A DNA stretch of 64,000 nucleotides from Kosakonia oryziphila (GCF_900094795.1 NZ_FMBC01000005.1:1-64000), one strand, 5' to 3'. Numbered from the stretch's first letter, positions 1 to 10,345 are shown. A program made the numbers and translations. Notes: a model not told the origin generated them from the letters alone.

Positions 1-1
1 G

Positions 2-310
2 TCGCTGTTCCGGACACTGAAATATGTCCCGCAGTGGCCGACATCGGGGTTCGGTACATTGGATGAGTCGCGTGAATGGGTAGAGGATTTTATGCAGTGG
101 TATAACGAAACGCACAGACATAGCGGTATCAGATATGTGACGCCGGGTCAGCGACATCGTGGAGAAGACGGTGTGCTGTTGAAAAATCGGGATGAGGTGT
201 ACAAAAAGGCAAAAGCGCAACGGCCTGAACGCTGGTCTGGCAGAACACGAAACTGGCATCCGGCAGGTAAGGTAATGCTGAATCCAGAACGGGAAAAACA
301 GGCAGCCTAA
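2..310 (+). mobile_element. IS3-family transposase OrfB, C-terminal fragment (cut by window edge)
   Basis: The reading frame is open from the first bases and stops at 310, so only the last 102 or so residues of a DDE transposase are visible. The sequence contains SLFRTLKY, then VEDFMQWYN and RHSGIRYVTP, the usual C-terminal end of the integrase core in IS3-family OrfB proteins; the final catalytic glutamate lies just outside the window. A terminal inverted repeat follows at 321-339. The element lies just past the 3' end of ugd, where the chain-length gene wzz is often found in related genomes. Whether the left part is complete cannot be seen. The IS3-family call is firm; the subgroup is not determined. 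Confidence 0.85.
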
Positions 311-320
311 ATAAACCGGG

Positions 321-339
321 GGTGCCAACTACCTTGACA
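321..339 (+). repeat. Probable right terminal inverted repeat of the IS3-family element
   Basis: The sequence GGTGCCAACTACCTTGACA lies 10 bp after the transposase stop codon. It ends in CA, the terminal dinucleotide typical of IS3-family elements, so the outer end would read TGTCAAGGTAG inward. The other end is outside the window, so the repeat pairing and target duplication cannot be checked here. Confidence 0.6.
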
Positions 340-533
340 CTTACCGCGCAGGGTGCTGTCGTATCTGACTTTGAGTGAAAATGTCATCCGGCAGTCGCCG
401 GGACTCCTGTCGGGGATGAACCCCGACAGGGTATATGCCGATATGGCGAGGGCCTATCGAAACATCATCATGGTGTATTAATGATGTTTCTGGGGATCCC
501 TCAGCCCTGATAGGCCGTTTTCATTTTTCGTCT
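340..533. other. Non-coding island of nested and tandem hairpins between the IS and ugd
   Basis: No credible gene is present. Several inverted repeats lie close together. CCGGC/GCCGG spans 388-401. A perfect 10-bp stem, CCTGTCGGGG/CCCCGACAGG, spans 406-430 with a 5-nt loop. A second perfect 10-bp stem, GAAACATCAT/ATGATGTTTC, spans 459-490 and is itself enclosed by GGCCTATC (451-458) and GATAGGCC (509-516). The outermost stem sits about 20 bp beyond the ugd stop, so part of it may serve as the ugd terminator, but no clear U-run follows it on the minus strand. It may be the remnant of a mobile element end or a structured RNA. I do not recognise it. Confidence 0.5.
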
Positions 534-1700
534 TTAGTCGTTACCGAATAGATCGCGGGTATAGACTTTGTCCGCAACATCAGACAGTTCCTGCGCCATA
601 CGGTTGGAGATAATCACGTCAGCTTCCTTCTTAAACGTCTCCAGGTCGCGCACTACGCGGGAATGGAAGAATTCATCTTCCGGCATCACAGGCTCATAAA
701 TGATGACCTGTACGCCCTTCGCTTTAATGCGTTTCATGATGCCCTGAATAGACGACGCGCGGAAGTTATCGGAACCGCTCTTCATGATCAGACGGTAAAC
801 GCCGACCACTTTCGGTTTACGCGAGAGAATGGAATCGGCGATAAAGTCTTTGCGTGTACGGTTAGCATCAACGATAGCCGAAATAATGTTGTTCGGCACC
901 GACTGATAGTTTGCCAGCAGCTGTTTGGTGTCCTTCGGCAAACAGTAGCCGCCGTAACCAAATGACGGATTGTTATAGTGGTTGCCAATGCGCGGATCGA
1001 GACAAACGCCTTCAATAATGTGACGGCTGTTCAGCCCCAGGCTTTCCGCGTAGCTGTCCAGCTCGTTGAAGTAAGCAACACGCATCGCCAGATAGGTGTT
1101 AGCGAACAGTTTGATCGCCTCAGCTTCCGTTGAATCGGTAAACAGCACGCGAATGTCTTTCTTAATTGCCCCTTCCTGCAATAGCGCAGCAAAACGCTCA
1201 GCACGTTCAGAACGCTCGCCAATTACGATACGTGATGGATGCAGGTTATCGTACAAGGCTTTCCCTTCACGCAGGAATTCTGGTGAGAAAATGATGTTAT
1301 CCACGCCGAATTTTTCGCGAATAGACTTGGTAAAGCCCACCGGAATGGTGGATTTGATAATCATCACCGCCTGCGGGTTAATTTCCAGCACATCGCGGAT
1401 CACCGATTCCACGCTGCTGGTATTGAAGTAGTTGGTTTTCGGGTCGTAATCCGTTGGAGTAGCAATAATCACAAAGTCGGCACCGCGGTAGGCTTCCTGC
1501 TTATCCGTAGTGGCACGGAAATTCAGCGGCTTATTCTGCAAATACTCCTGGATTTCCTTATCAACGATGGGAGAAATCTTCTGGTTAAGCATATCAACTT
1601 TGGATTGCACGATATCGAGCGCTACGACCTCATGGTTCTGCGCGATCAGAATCCCGTTTGATAGCCCAACGTAACCTGTTCCGGAGATTGTTATTTTCAT
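534..1700 (-). CDS. ugd: UDP-glucose 6-dehydrogenase
   Basis: Cytosolic enzyme oxidising UDP-glucose to UDP-glucuronate with two NAD+. The product feeds colanic acid (glucuronic acid residue) and, in related bacteria, lipid A aminoarabinose. The 388-residue protein has the N-terminal Rossmann motif [10 protein letters not shown] (residues 7-16), KSTIPVGFT near 116-124, and the catalytic cysteine at residue 253 in GGYCLPKDT. An in-frame start exists 69 bp upstream, but ATG at 1700 gives the family N-terminus [13 protein letters not shown] and the usual length. The gene sits just downstream of gnd with its own 200-bp leader, where PhoP, PmrA or Rcs control is known in relatives. I could not identify those sites with confidence. 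Confidence 0.97.
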   Translation of the reverse strand: MKITISGTGYVGLSNGILIAQNHEVVALDIVQSKVDMLNQKISPIVDKEIQEYLQNKPLNFRATTDKQEAYRGADFVIIATPTDYDPKTNYFNTSSVESVIRDVLEINPQAVMIIKSTIPVGFTKSIREKFGVDNIIFSPEFLREGKALYDNLHPSRIVIGERSERAERFAALLQEGAIKKDIRVLFTDSTEAEAIKLFANTYLAMRVAYFNELDSYAESLGLNSRHIIEGVCLDPRIGNHYNNPSFGYGGYCLPKDTKQLLANYQSVPNNIISAIVDANRTRKDFIADSILSRKPKVVGVYRLIMKSGSDNFRASSIQGIMKRIKAKGVQVIIYEPVMPEDEFFHSRVVRDLETFKKEADVIISNRMAQELSDVADKVYTRDLFGND

Positions 1701-1909
1701 TCGATAAGCAACTTTTGTGAGTGTATGAAAACGGAGATGACGAACCTGTCGCCACCCACTTAATATCAATAACTGTTGGGGTTTTTACCTCTTCTGTTGA
1801 GGAACTGTCAAGGTGACAACCAGCCTGCAACAGTGGCGTTGATGCGAAGTTTAATGTCGATATGTCAACAAATTAAAGATGAGTGCCCTGAAAAGCCGCT
1901 CTGCGGCCG

Positions 1910-1938
1910 AAAAAAAACCCGGTTGTGCTAACCGGGCT
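1910..1938 (-). terminator. Intrinsic terminator downstream of gnd
   Basis: Read on the minus strand, GCCCGGTT and AACCGGGT form a stem with a short AGCAC loop, followed directly by a run of eight U residues. It begins about 27 bp after the gnd stop, so it would end the O-antigen/gnd transcript before ugd. Confidence 0.85.
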
Positions 1939-1965
1939 TACATTTATCAAACGAATGATTTCAGA

Positions 1966-3372
<1,407 letters not shown>

Positions 3373-3493
3373 TACATACTCCTGTCAAGTGACATCATGT
3401 TATTGCGAAATACTCTACCAGAACAAACTACAAGCGAGAACAACGATGGTTTATCAAAAGATAGCATTTTACGTTCTGGAGCCGCTCAATAGA

Positions 3494-4411
3494 TTATTTC
3501 TTAATCCAGTAACTTTTATACATGCTTAATTTAGGTAATAAGGATTTTGGTATTTTATTCCAGCGCAAACCAAGCTTAAAGCCCACTAATTTCGCAATGG
3601 TATTCAGAATCGACAAGGGTATCCATGATGGATTAGTTTTCAAAAGATATTTCAATTCTGATATAACAAATCTTTTCCCTTCTCCATCCAACACACCAAA
3701 TCTTTCTCTTATCCAATTTTCTTGAGAATGGAAAACACCCGTATCGAAATATCTTTTAAATTCTTCAATCGGAGAGTAATTATGTGAATGGCGTACACAA
3801 GCTTCAGCACAATAACCGACCTTCTTTCCATCAAGTAAAAATTTTGCAGCAACATACATATCTTCAGCAAGAATAGTATCTAATGGAAAACCACCAACGC
3901 CAAGAAGATCGACTGTTCGATACGCGGCGAATGAGTTGGACATGAATGCCGCTTTGATACCCAAGATTGGTATGTCATTCGCTGTTTTAACTACAGATGT
4001 CTGCGGATAGTTATACCACCTGGCATGGCAAGCAAGAGGATTTGCCGTCACATGAGGCAGCTGCCTGCCACATATAGCAGCAATTTTCTTATCCGATTCA
4101 AAGAAAGATAATAGATTTGCAAATTCAAAAGGTGAATTGAGGATCGCATCTTGAGTGAGGAATACAATAAATTCAGCATCGCTCACTAGCCTAGCGGCCA
4201 TATTCCTTGTCCCACCATGATTAAACTCAGAAGATGGAATAATTTTAATACAATCTGTGTATCCCGAAGCTAACGCAACCGTATCGTCTCTAGAGCTGGA
4301 ATCTATGACCAAAATTTTATTAGGTTGAACACTTTGTTTTGTAATTGATTCCAGACATTCTTTAAATACATCCCCGCCATTATAGGTTGGTATAACTACA
4401 GTAAAATTCAT
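3494..4411 (-). CDS. WbaN-like rhamnosyltransferase (GT2 family)
   Basis: Predicted cytoplasmic glycosyltransferase of 305 residues. The GT-A fold begins with VVIPTYNGG, then a DSSSRDDT segment in the nucleotide-sugar site, FNHGGTRN, a FLTQDA metal-binding region and LAEDMYVAAK. From memory it closely matches Salmonella WbaN (RfbN) along its length, including CGRQLPH, MSNSFAAYR, RHSHNY and RYFDTGVFH. WbaN adds L-rhamnose from dTDP-rhamnose to galactose-PP-undecaprenol. The rml genes and the WbaP homologue in this locus fit that step. The ATG at 4411 overlaps the preceding gene's stop (ATGA), implying translational coupling. An upstream in-frame start at 4450 is less likely. Confidence 0.85.
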   Translation of the reverse strand: MNFTVVIPTYNGGDVFKECLESITKQSVQPNKILVIDSSSRDDTVALASGYTDCIKIIPSSEFNHGGTRNMAARLVSDAEFIVFLTQDAILNSPFEFANLLSFFESDKKIAAICGRQLPHVTANPLACHARWYNYPQTSVVKTANDIPILGIKAAFMSNSFAAYRTVDLLGVGGFPLDTILAEDMYVAAKFLLDGKKVGYCAEACVRHSHNYSPIEEFKRYFDTGVFHSQENWIRERFGVLDGEGKRFVISELKYLLKTNPSWIPLSILNTIAKLVGFKLGLRWNKIPKSLLPKLSMYKSYWIKK

Positions 4412-5292
4412 TTCAAATATCCCTTTGCGTGGGCTGAAGCATAGGCACAAGATTTTTTCAAACCAGATCCTGAAAACAACAACATCAAGAATAACACCAC
4501 GAACATTATAAAACTTTTTTTATACGCAGGTTTATCACCATACAAAACTCGCTTATTAATATTTACTCGCTTAGTAATATCCTTTAACGATTCATTATGC
4601 GAATGTGCGATAGTAAGCGATGGAATATAATGAACATGATGATTTTTATCAATAACCGAAATTGCCCACAAAAAATCCTCACTTGCAGCAACGTCAGGGA
4701 AAGCTGTTTCAATGGCTAAATTGGTTTTAAAAAAAGAGCCAGCATTACTGAATCGCAAACCTATTTTATCCGCCATGCTAAATATTTTGGTTTCCTTTCT
4801 CGCCGGAAAACTTTTATTCAGCGTCAACACATCATAAAGAGAATAACCGTTATTATGATTTACAACCTGCCGGAAGTACCCACACTCACTTCCTTTTTCT
4901 ATTTCCTCACCTAGTCTTTGTAAGAAATCATCACCAATCATTTCAATATGAGCTGATAATAAAATACAGTTAGGCGCTCTGGCACACTCCACTAAAAAAT
5001 TACAGGTTTTGGAAAATGAAAATTCATTTGCATTTATAGCGTAAATTATAAAATTTTTGCAATTCTCCATTACAATTTCAACACTGTTATCTTTACTTTC
5101 ACTATCTAAAAATATTAACTCGTAATTATAACTTGTTAGCTGCGCCGAAAGTGATTTTATAAAGTGTGGTAACATTTTCTCCTCATTCTTCATTCTGACC
5201 AGAATCGAAAAAAAAGGAGTTTCATCTAAATTCCTGACATCCTTTACTACGCGAAGAGAATCAAACCATGTTTTTTCTTTTTGTTTCAGCAT
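4408..5292 (-). CDS. O-antigen glycosyltransferase, GT2-like, with C-terminal membrane segment
   Basis: About 294 residues. After a short N-terminal extension comes FFSILVRMKNEEKMLP, a typical GT2 beginning, then IFLDSESKDNSVEI (nucleotide-binding Asp region), SKTCNFLVE, LLSAHIEM and a SEDFLWA acceptor or catalytic segment. A hydrophobic stretch, SFIMFVVLFLMLLF, near the C-terminus suggests membrane attachment. The specificity is unknown; it would add one of the middle sugars of the O unit. The start is uncertain: ATG at 5292 has an AGGA about 9 nt upstream, and ATG at 5313 and TTG at 5322 are also in frame. All overlap the end of wzy. The coding sequence is AT-rich, like its neighbours. Confidence 0.8.
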   Translation of the reverse strand: MLKQKEKTWFDSLRVVKDVRNLDETPFFSILVRMKNEEKMLPHFIKSLSAQLTSYNYELIFLDSESKDNSVEIVMENCKNFIIYAINANEFSFSKTCNFLVECARAPNCILLSAHIEMIGDDFLQRLGEEIEKGSECGYFRQVVNHNNGYSLYDVLTLNKSFPARKETKIFSMADKIGLRFSNAGSFFKTNLAIETAFPDVAASEDFLWAISVIDKNHHVHYIPSLTIAHSHNESLKDITKRVNINKRVLYGDKPAYKKSFIMFVVLFLMLLFSGSGLKKSCAYASAHAKGYLK

Positions 5293-6484
5293 ACTTGACA
5301 ATCCTGGAATCATATCTTGCAATGAAGCAAAAATAAATCACCACAAGCTGGAATATAATAGGTAAATACATATAGTGATTATAAAATACACTTAACATAT
5401 TACATTGCATAAGCACACAAAAGCAAAGTACTGATCGCGTATCTTTTTTACTTTGCAAAAAAGTAACAAAAAAACCAGAAAAGAAAGCAAGTAAAAATAC
5501 ACCGATATACCCTAAATCTCTATAGGGATCAATATATGCCGTGCTAACATTGAATGCCTGCGTTACCAAATAATATGTTGAATCGTAGGTTAGATCACCA
5601 TAAATCAAATTTCTTAGAAAAGAAGGAATCAATAATATCGTTGAATTATCCAGTCCAATATTCCATTCAGGAGAAATCGTATTAAAGACATGTATAAGGT
5701 TATTCAAAGGTGTTACAAGGTACATGTACACCCATAAAAACCCAGAAGGTAACCAATCTGGATAGTTATCATTAACTGCAGCTAATTCAAAGAAAGTTGT
5801 TTTGCCTGTACGTGCATCGCCAACCACCCCGAAAATCAGAATCAGGATAAGTAGCAATAATATCGATTTAGCAAATTTATAATAATTTATTTTAGTGAAA
5901 TAAAAATGCAGAATAGCCATTTGAATCACATTCACTATCAATAAATTTCGAGATATAACTATCAGTGCCCAAAAACAAGCAAACAAAGGAATTAGCAAAT
6001 GTCTTTTATTACCTGTCATTAAATACAAATAATAAGAAACTAATGAAGTTGCAAGTATCAATGAATTAAGAAAACCATGTATACTTGCTATTCCGAAGTC
6101 AAAATAAGTTTTACCATTACCAATAATCAACCACAATACTGGTACGCCCTGGCAATAGACGACTTCGAACACAGTCATCATACTCCAAAACCAAAAAAAT
6201 ATTTTGACCCTCCTTATTAGTTGTGAAATAAAAGATTCAGTTATCGTATGAACATGATCATTCTGACTGTAATTAGTCACAACCCTCATAATTAACCAAC
6301 CGATAAAGAAACTGGCAATAATTAGATAAGTGGCAAAAAAAGCTTGTAAAGTAGAATAATACAACAACTTGGAAAAATGTAATGAATAAAGAAAAAGCAC
6401 TATATTCCATACTATAAAGAAAATCGCCAGTGGTCCAAATATTAAATTGCGACCAGTTACTTTGCGAATGATAGCATCATTCAT
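5261..6484 (-). CDS. wzy: O-antigen polymerase Wzy (predicted)
   Basis: Integral membrane protein of about 407 residues with roughly ten to twelve hydrophobic segments (for example LIFGPLAIFFIVWNIVLF and SILLLLILILIFGVVGDA) and a large hydrophilic loop in the second half carrying DNSTILLIPSFLRN and YIDPYRDLGYIGVF. That topology and the late ...DLGYIG.. motif are usual for Wzy, which links O units at the periplasmic face of the inner membrane. Sequence conservation among Wzy proteins is very low, so the call rests on topology and on this being the only unassigned multi-spanning protein besides Wzx. ATG at 6484 follows AGGAG with good spacing and is preferred over the in-frame start at 6517. 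Confidence 0.8.
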   Translation of the reverse strand: MNDAIIRKVTGRNLIFGPLAIFFIVWNIVLFLYSLHFSKLLYYSTLQAFFATYLIIASFFIGWLIMRVVTNYSQNDHVHTITESFISQLIRRVKIFFWFWSMMTVFEVVYCQGVPVLWLIIGNGKTYFDFGIASIHGFLNSLILATSLVSYYLYLMTGNKRHLLIPLFACFWALIVISRNLLIVNVIQMAILHFYFTKINYYKFAKSILLLLILILIFGVVGDARTGKTTFFELAAVNDNYPDWLPSGFLWVYMYLVTPLNNLIHVFNTISPEWNIGLDNSTILLIPSFLRNLIYGDLTYDSTYYLVTQAFNVSTAYIDPYRDLGYIGVFLLAFFSGFFVTFLQSKKDTRSVLCFCVLMQCNMLSVFYNHYMYLPIIFQLVVIYFCFIARYDSRIVKYAETKRKNMV

Positions 6485-6526
6485 TTTAACTCCTATAACT
6501 GCTGCACCATTACACAAAAATAATGG

Positions 6527-7978
6527 TCAGTAAGCACCGCTTCGATATACAACAACGCTGATTGTCTTTATCAGAATCACAATATCATTCCACAAAGACC
6601 AGTTTTTAACGTACCATGAGTCAAAATATACGCGTCTCTCGTAATCAACATCATTGCGACCACTTACCTGCCATAAACCGGTCATACCAGGACGAACCAT
6701 TAGATAATATTCAACATCATCACCATATTTTTCAAGTTCTTCGTCCACGACAGGTCTAGGCCCAACCAAGCTCATTTCGCCACGCACCACATTCCATAAT
6801 TGAGGTAATTCATCAAGGCTTGTGTTCCGTATAAAATGGCCAATCTTTGTAATACGAGGATCATTTTTAAGTTTATGATCTTTTTCCCATTCTAACCTTG
6901 CTGATGGGTCAGTCTCTAATAAACTCTTCAGCACTTGCTCAGAGTTATGCACCATAGAGCGTAGCTTGTAACAATTGAACTTTTGACCATTACGGCCAAC
7001 GCGAACCTGGCTATAAAATGTCTTGCCTCCATCTTTTCTAATCTTATAACTTAAAATGATAAACAATGGCCAAATCATAGCAAGAATAGTCACAGCACAA
7101 ACGACATCAAAAATACGCTTAAAAATACGTGATGATAATCTTCCAAGGTTATTACCAACCTTCAGGATCATCAATTCTTCGCTGAAAAAGTAGGACAACT
7201 CTGTACCATATAGTGGAACACCACGTAACGGGGGAATTACAGATACATAGTGAAAACCTGGTTTTGAAGTTAGGCGCAAATAGTGGTCACATTCATTTTG
7301 CTCATTGTATTCCAGAGCAATTATCACTTGGTAATTATCTTTCGCTAAATCTCTTAGTTGTAATTCTTTTTCAGTGAATAACAAATCAGGGTCTACGAGA
7401 TTAGAGAGGTAAGATTTATCTGTAACAAGAAAACCTTTTACTTCCAGACCTAAGTATTTTTCACGTTTAACGGCACAATAGGCCAAATATGCATTATCGG
7501 AACTGCCTATTATTAACGTCGGACGTTGCCAATATTTCAATCGCAATAAAATTGTTTTTGTAAGAAAACGTAGACATGGTACTAACAAAAAAGCAAGCAA
7601 CCAAGTGCTACCAAATGAGTAACGGGACACTTCCCATTTAGTTATAGCCACGAGTGCCAGATCAAAAATAGAGAAAATAACGATAGTTCGTAATATCTCT
7701 TTTAACTCACTCCAGAAGGGTTTCCTGCTAGTATAATGTCTCAAACGTATACTGAACCAAAATATAAAAAAAGCATATAGTAATGCCAATGTATGAAATC
7801 TAGTTGAGAAATATGCTGCTGGAATAAACCTGTTGAGTCCTCCCTCTGCAAACGTTAAGAAAAAGCACGAAATAAAAAAAGAGGAAAATAACGCAACGAG
7901 ATCGGAACAGATTAGAATAACATTACATTTTAATTCTCTGTGAGAATTTTTTATCGACATCATCGAATAGTTGCTCAT
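6527..7978 (-). CDS. wbaP: Undecaprenyl-phosphate galactose phosphotransferase, WbaP-like
   Basis: Initiating enzyme that moves galactose-1-phosphate from UDP-galactose to undecaprenyl phosphate on the inner membrane. The 483 residues show the PHPT architecture: four or more N-terminal membrane helices (to about residue 145), a CoA-binding-like central domain (RPTLIIGSSDNAYLAY), a further hydrophobic segment near 290, and a C-terminal bacterial sugar transferase domain with [32 protein letters not shown] and MTGLWQVSGR. The segments RLRHYTSRKPFW and YFDSWYVKNW closely recall Salmonella WbaP. Most E. coli O antigens start with WecA instead, so this locus is of the galactose-initiated Salmonella type. 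Starts at 7963 and 7960 are alternatives. Confidence 0.88.
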   Translation of the reverse strand: MSNYSMMSIKNSHRELKCNVILICSDLVALFSSFFISCFFLTFAEGGLNRFIPAAYFSTRFHTLALLYAFFIFWFSIRLRHYTSRKPFWSELKEILRTIVIFSIFDLALVAITKWEVSRYSFGSTWLLAFLLVPCLRFLTKTILLRLKYWQRPTLIIGSSDNAYLAYCAVKREKYLGLEVKGFLVTDKSYLSNLVDPDLLFTEKELQLRDLAKDNYQVIIALEYNEQNECDHYLRLTSKPGFHYVSVIPPLRGVPLYGTELSYFFSEELMILKVGNNLGRLSSRIFKRIFDVVCAVTILAMIWPLFIILSYKIRKDGGKTFYSQVRVGRNGQKFNCYKLRSMVHNSEQVLKSLLETDPSARLEWEKDHKLKNDPRITKIGHFIRNTSLDELPQLWNVVRGEMSLVGPRPVVDEELEKYGDDVEYYLMVRPGMTGLWQVSGRNDVDYERRVYFDSWYVKNWSLWNDIVILIKTISVVVYRSGAY

Positions 7979-8009
7979 TTATATTATTTCTTAAGTCAAA
8001 TGCTACACA

Positions 8010-8990
8010 TTAACGCAATGTAAAGAATATCGCGCAACGAACTCTTAGAATGAAATACTTTAAAATATTAATTACGTTTTTCTTATGCTTAACTTCATTA
8101 TTACTCCATGAGAAATTAAAAAGCATACTATCTCTCTGTTTCAATAAATTAGTATATTTCGCATACGCTTTCATCACCGGTACATTTCTACATATCTCTT
8201 CGCGAAGCTGAAAATCCTTCTCTATAAACGCATCAATAGTTTGTTGCTTCATCGTTTCGTTTTCTCTTATTCGATATAGCGCAACATGTTCAGGATCAAT
8301 ATATACAGTACCGAATTTAACTATCCATTTCGACCAAAAATGATAATCCGCAACCGGGTAATAACCTTCATCAAAGCCCCCAATGGCAATAGCTTTGTCT
8401 CGATTAAATACTACAGCCAATGTCCCCATAAATACATTGAGAAAGAAGAGAGTTTTGATATCAATAACTCTTCTACGTTTGTGCTTAATTTCACGAACAC
8501 GTGTATAAAACTTCTTGATGAAGCTATATAACAGGTGAGTGCGTGGTTTACTTGCAGCAGTTCTTTCATCCAAGACCCCGCAATTGAATGCCACGAAGTC
8601 ATCTTTCTCAAGCCGACTGATATCTAAAGTAGAGGAAAAATTATCTTTAAGGAGATCATCGTCATGCAATAAGGTAATGTATTTACCCTTAGCCAACATC
8701 AAACATTGATTCCAGTTACCAAACATTCCATAATTTTCTGAATTTTTATAATATTTAAACTGAAATCTTTCGAACTCCTTCATTTCCTGCAAAGCCAACA
8801 TATCATTATCCGGATCATTGTCCACAACGATCACTTCGATATTAATTTTAAAATCATTTGCAAAGACACTACGTAATGTTTCCTTCAGCAAATCAAATCG
8901 TTTATAAGTAGGTATTGCTATAGTTAAAAGCACATCCCCTTCATAATCCATTGTATTTATTATACAGCGATTAGCTTTTTCACTTAGCAT
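8010..8990 (-). CDS. O-antigen glycosyltransferase, GT2 family
   Basis: 326 residues. The GT2 signature is clear: LLTIAIPTYKRFDLLKETL, then VIVVDNDPDND, NYGMFGNWNQCL, and the metal-binding LLHDDDLL. A later GGFDEGYYPVADYHFW segment is typical of the acceptor and catalytic half. The protein has no strong membrane segment until a weak one at the C-terminus. Its donor sugar is not evident. Lying next to wzx and downstream of the CDP-dideoxyhexose genes, it is a candidate for transfer of the dideoxy sugar, but that is inference. The ATG overlaps the end of wzx by 11 bp and has AAGGAG about 10 nt upstream. Confidence 0.82.
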   Translation of the reverse strand: MLSEKANRCIINTMDYEGDVLLTIAIPTYKRFDLLKETLRSVFANDFKINIEVIVVDNDPDNDMLALQEMKEFERFQFKYYKNSENYGMFGNWNQCLMLAKGKYITLLHDDDLLKDNFSSTLDISRLEKDDFVAFNCGVLDERTAASKPRTHLLYSFIKKFYTRVREIKHKRRRVIDIKTLFFLNVFMGTLAVVFNRDKAIAIGGFDEGYYPVADYHFWSKWIVKFGTVYIDPEHVALYRIRENETMKQQTIDAFIEKDFQLREEICRNVPVMKAYAKYTNLLKQRDSMLFNFSWSNNEVKHKKNVINILKYFILRVRCAIFFTLR

Positions 8991-10332
8991 ACGAGAAAAA
9001 CTCCTTATAAACCGTCACTGGCCATTTCCAGTTATTATAGGAAAGTTGAATTATGCCCTGCGCTATGATCAACCCCATAACGCCTAAATCTGTATATTTC
9101 AGTAACAGATATGATGTTAATACAATGAAGAAACCTGATAGTAATGCAGGTTTGACAAAAGGAACCTTATTCTGCGTCGTAATAACAGTTGCACAAATAG
9201 AATGCGTTAACTCAAGGAAATACACAACCGCCAGTAATACGAGAAACTTACTGTCCAGGAAATGCACTTTAAGGTTAAGGAACTCAGTCAAAAAATTTGC
9301 CAGTACATAAAAAGTGAGAAACCCAAGTATATATATAGAACAAGAGAGGCTCAGCGTTTTAGCAATGCTTTTCTGTAAGCCCGTGCGATCACCCCTTAAA
9401 ACTAAAGAAGAAAGCTGCGGTACTTTTATAGTCACGAATACATTCCCTACAGCCAACAGTGCCATATACACTTGTAAAGTAAATGTATAAGCACCTGCGA
9501 GTGCGAGGGGCAAATACAGCCCTGCAATCAGGATGGTCGCGCGGCTTATCATAAAACTGCCCAGGCTTACTGTTCCAAGCTTGATTGTATTATACGCAAT
9601 GAAGGGTATTGTTGATTCCGACTGCATCACGACATTTTTTGTTTTGCGAATATTATCGTTGCGATTATAAAAGTAGGAACTTACGGCCCTGTTAATAAAT
9701 ATTGAAATGACAAAGACAACTGAAAAACCAATTATGCTTGAATGGAAAAGCAAAACGAACATTGTCAATACAAGCCAGGACAATTTACCTGCAATATTTG
9801 CATAGTAGGAATGTTGAATTACACCTAAGCCACACAGAACAGGCGTGTAGTATAAATAATAAAGATTGAGCAAAAGCCCGAGAGAAAAAATCCCCCATGC
9901 AATGATAATCTCAGTAGCTAAATGCTCCGGGGAAATGAGCCAAAAATACCCCCCCCCACCCAGAGTAATGATAAAAAACGCAACTACTGTAATATATGAA
10001 TATATATGCTTAATATCTTTTAATAATCTTAGCAACAAAGGAAATGATATAATTGCATCATCAGAAATTGCAACGATACCATCTTTTTGTAATGTCTTTG
10101 CGCCACCAATAACATAGCTGACATTGCGAATTGTCGTCGGCGACAAACCAAAGTCAAAAAGATTTATAAGTACCATCATCGATAAAAATATGACCCAAAT
10201 ACTACCATGTTCAGCATCAGTAGTTTTCAAGCCAATCACTGTTATAATGAACGGTGATAGAATATTGACAAACTGATTAATCAGGCCAGTAAGTAACTGG
10301 CCATATTTTTTTATCATTGTTGCTACAACCAT
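8980..10332 (-). CDS. wzx: O-antigen flippase Wzx
   Basis: Inner-membrane translocase that moves undecaprenyl-PP-linked O units to the periplasm. The protein has about 450 residues with twelve or so hydrophobic segments spread evenly, among them LLTGLINQFVNILSPFIITVI at the N-terminus and the repeated pair-of-helices pattern of the MOP/PST superfamily. The start is uncertain. ATG at 10332 lies 13 nt beyond the preceding stop; ATG at 10317 and an upstream TTG at 10380 (overlapping the preceding gene) are in frame, and none has a strong ribosome-binding site. A run of nine G residues on the coding strand (9949-9957) encodes a Gly4 stretch and is a potential slippage site. Confidence 0.87.
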   Translation of the reverse strand: MVVATMIKKYGQLLTGLINQFVNILSPFIITVIGLKTTDAEHGSIWVIFLSMMVLINLFDFGLSPTTIRNVSYVIGGAKTLQKDGIVAISDDAIISFPLLLRLLKDIKHIYSYITVVAFFIITLGGGGYFWLISPEHLATEIIIAWGIFSLGLLLNLYYLYYTPVLCGLGVIQHSYYANIAGKLSWLVLTMFVLLFHSSIIGFSVVFVISIFINRAVSSYFYNRNDNIRKTKNVVMQSESTIPFIAYNTIKLGTVSLGSFMISRATILIAGLYLPLALAGAYTFTLQVYMALLAVGNVFVTIKVPQLSSLVLRGDRTGLQKSIAKTLSLSCSIYILGFLTFYVLANFLTEFLNLKVHFLDSKFLVLLAVVYFLELTHSICATVITTQNKVPFVKPALLSGFFIVLTSYLLLKYTDLGVMGLIIAQGIIQLSYNNWKWPVTVYKEFFSYAK

Positions 10333-10345
10333 TAATATGAAAGTA

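Noticed and set aside
451-516. Retron-like msr/msd structure
   Set aside because: The enclosing inverted repeat recalled a retron RNA, but there is no reverse transcriptase gene nearby and the fold is too short.
1863-1868. TTGACA on the minus strand as the ugd -35 box
   Set aside because: No acceptable -10 box lies 16-18 bp downstream, so the promoter was not called.
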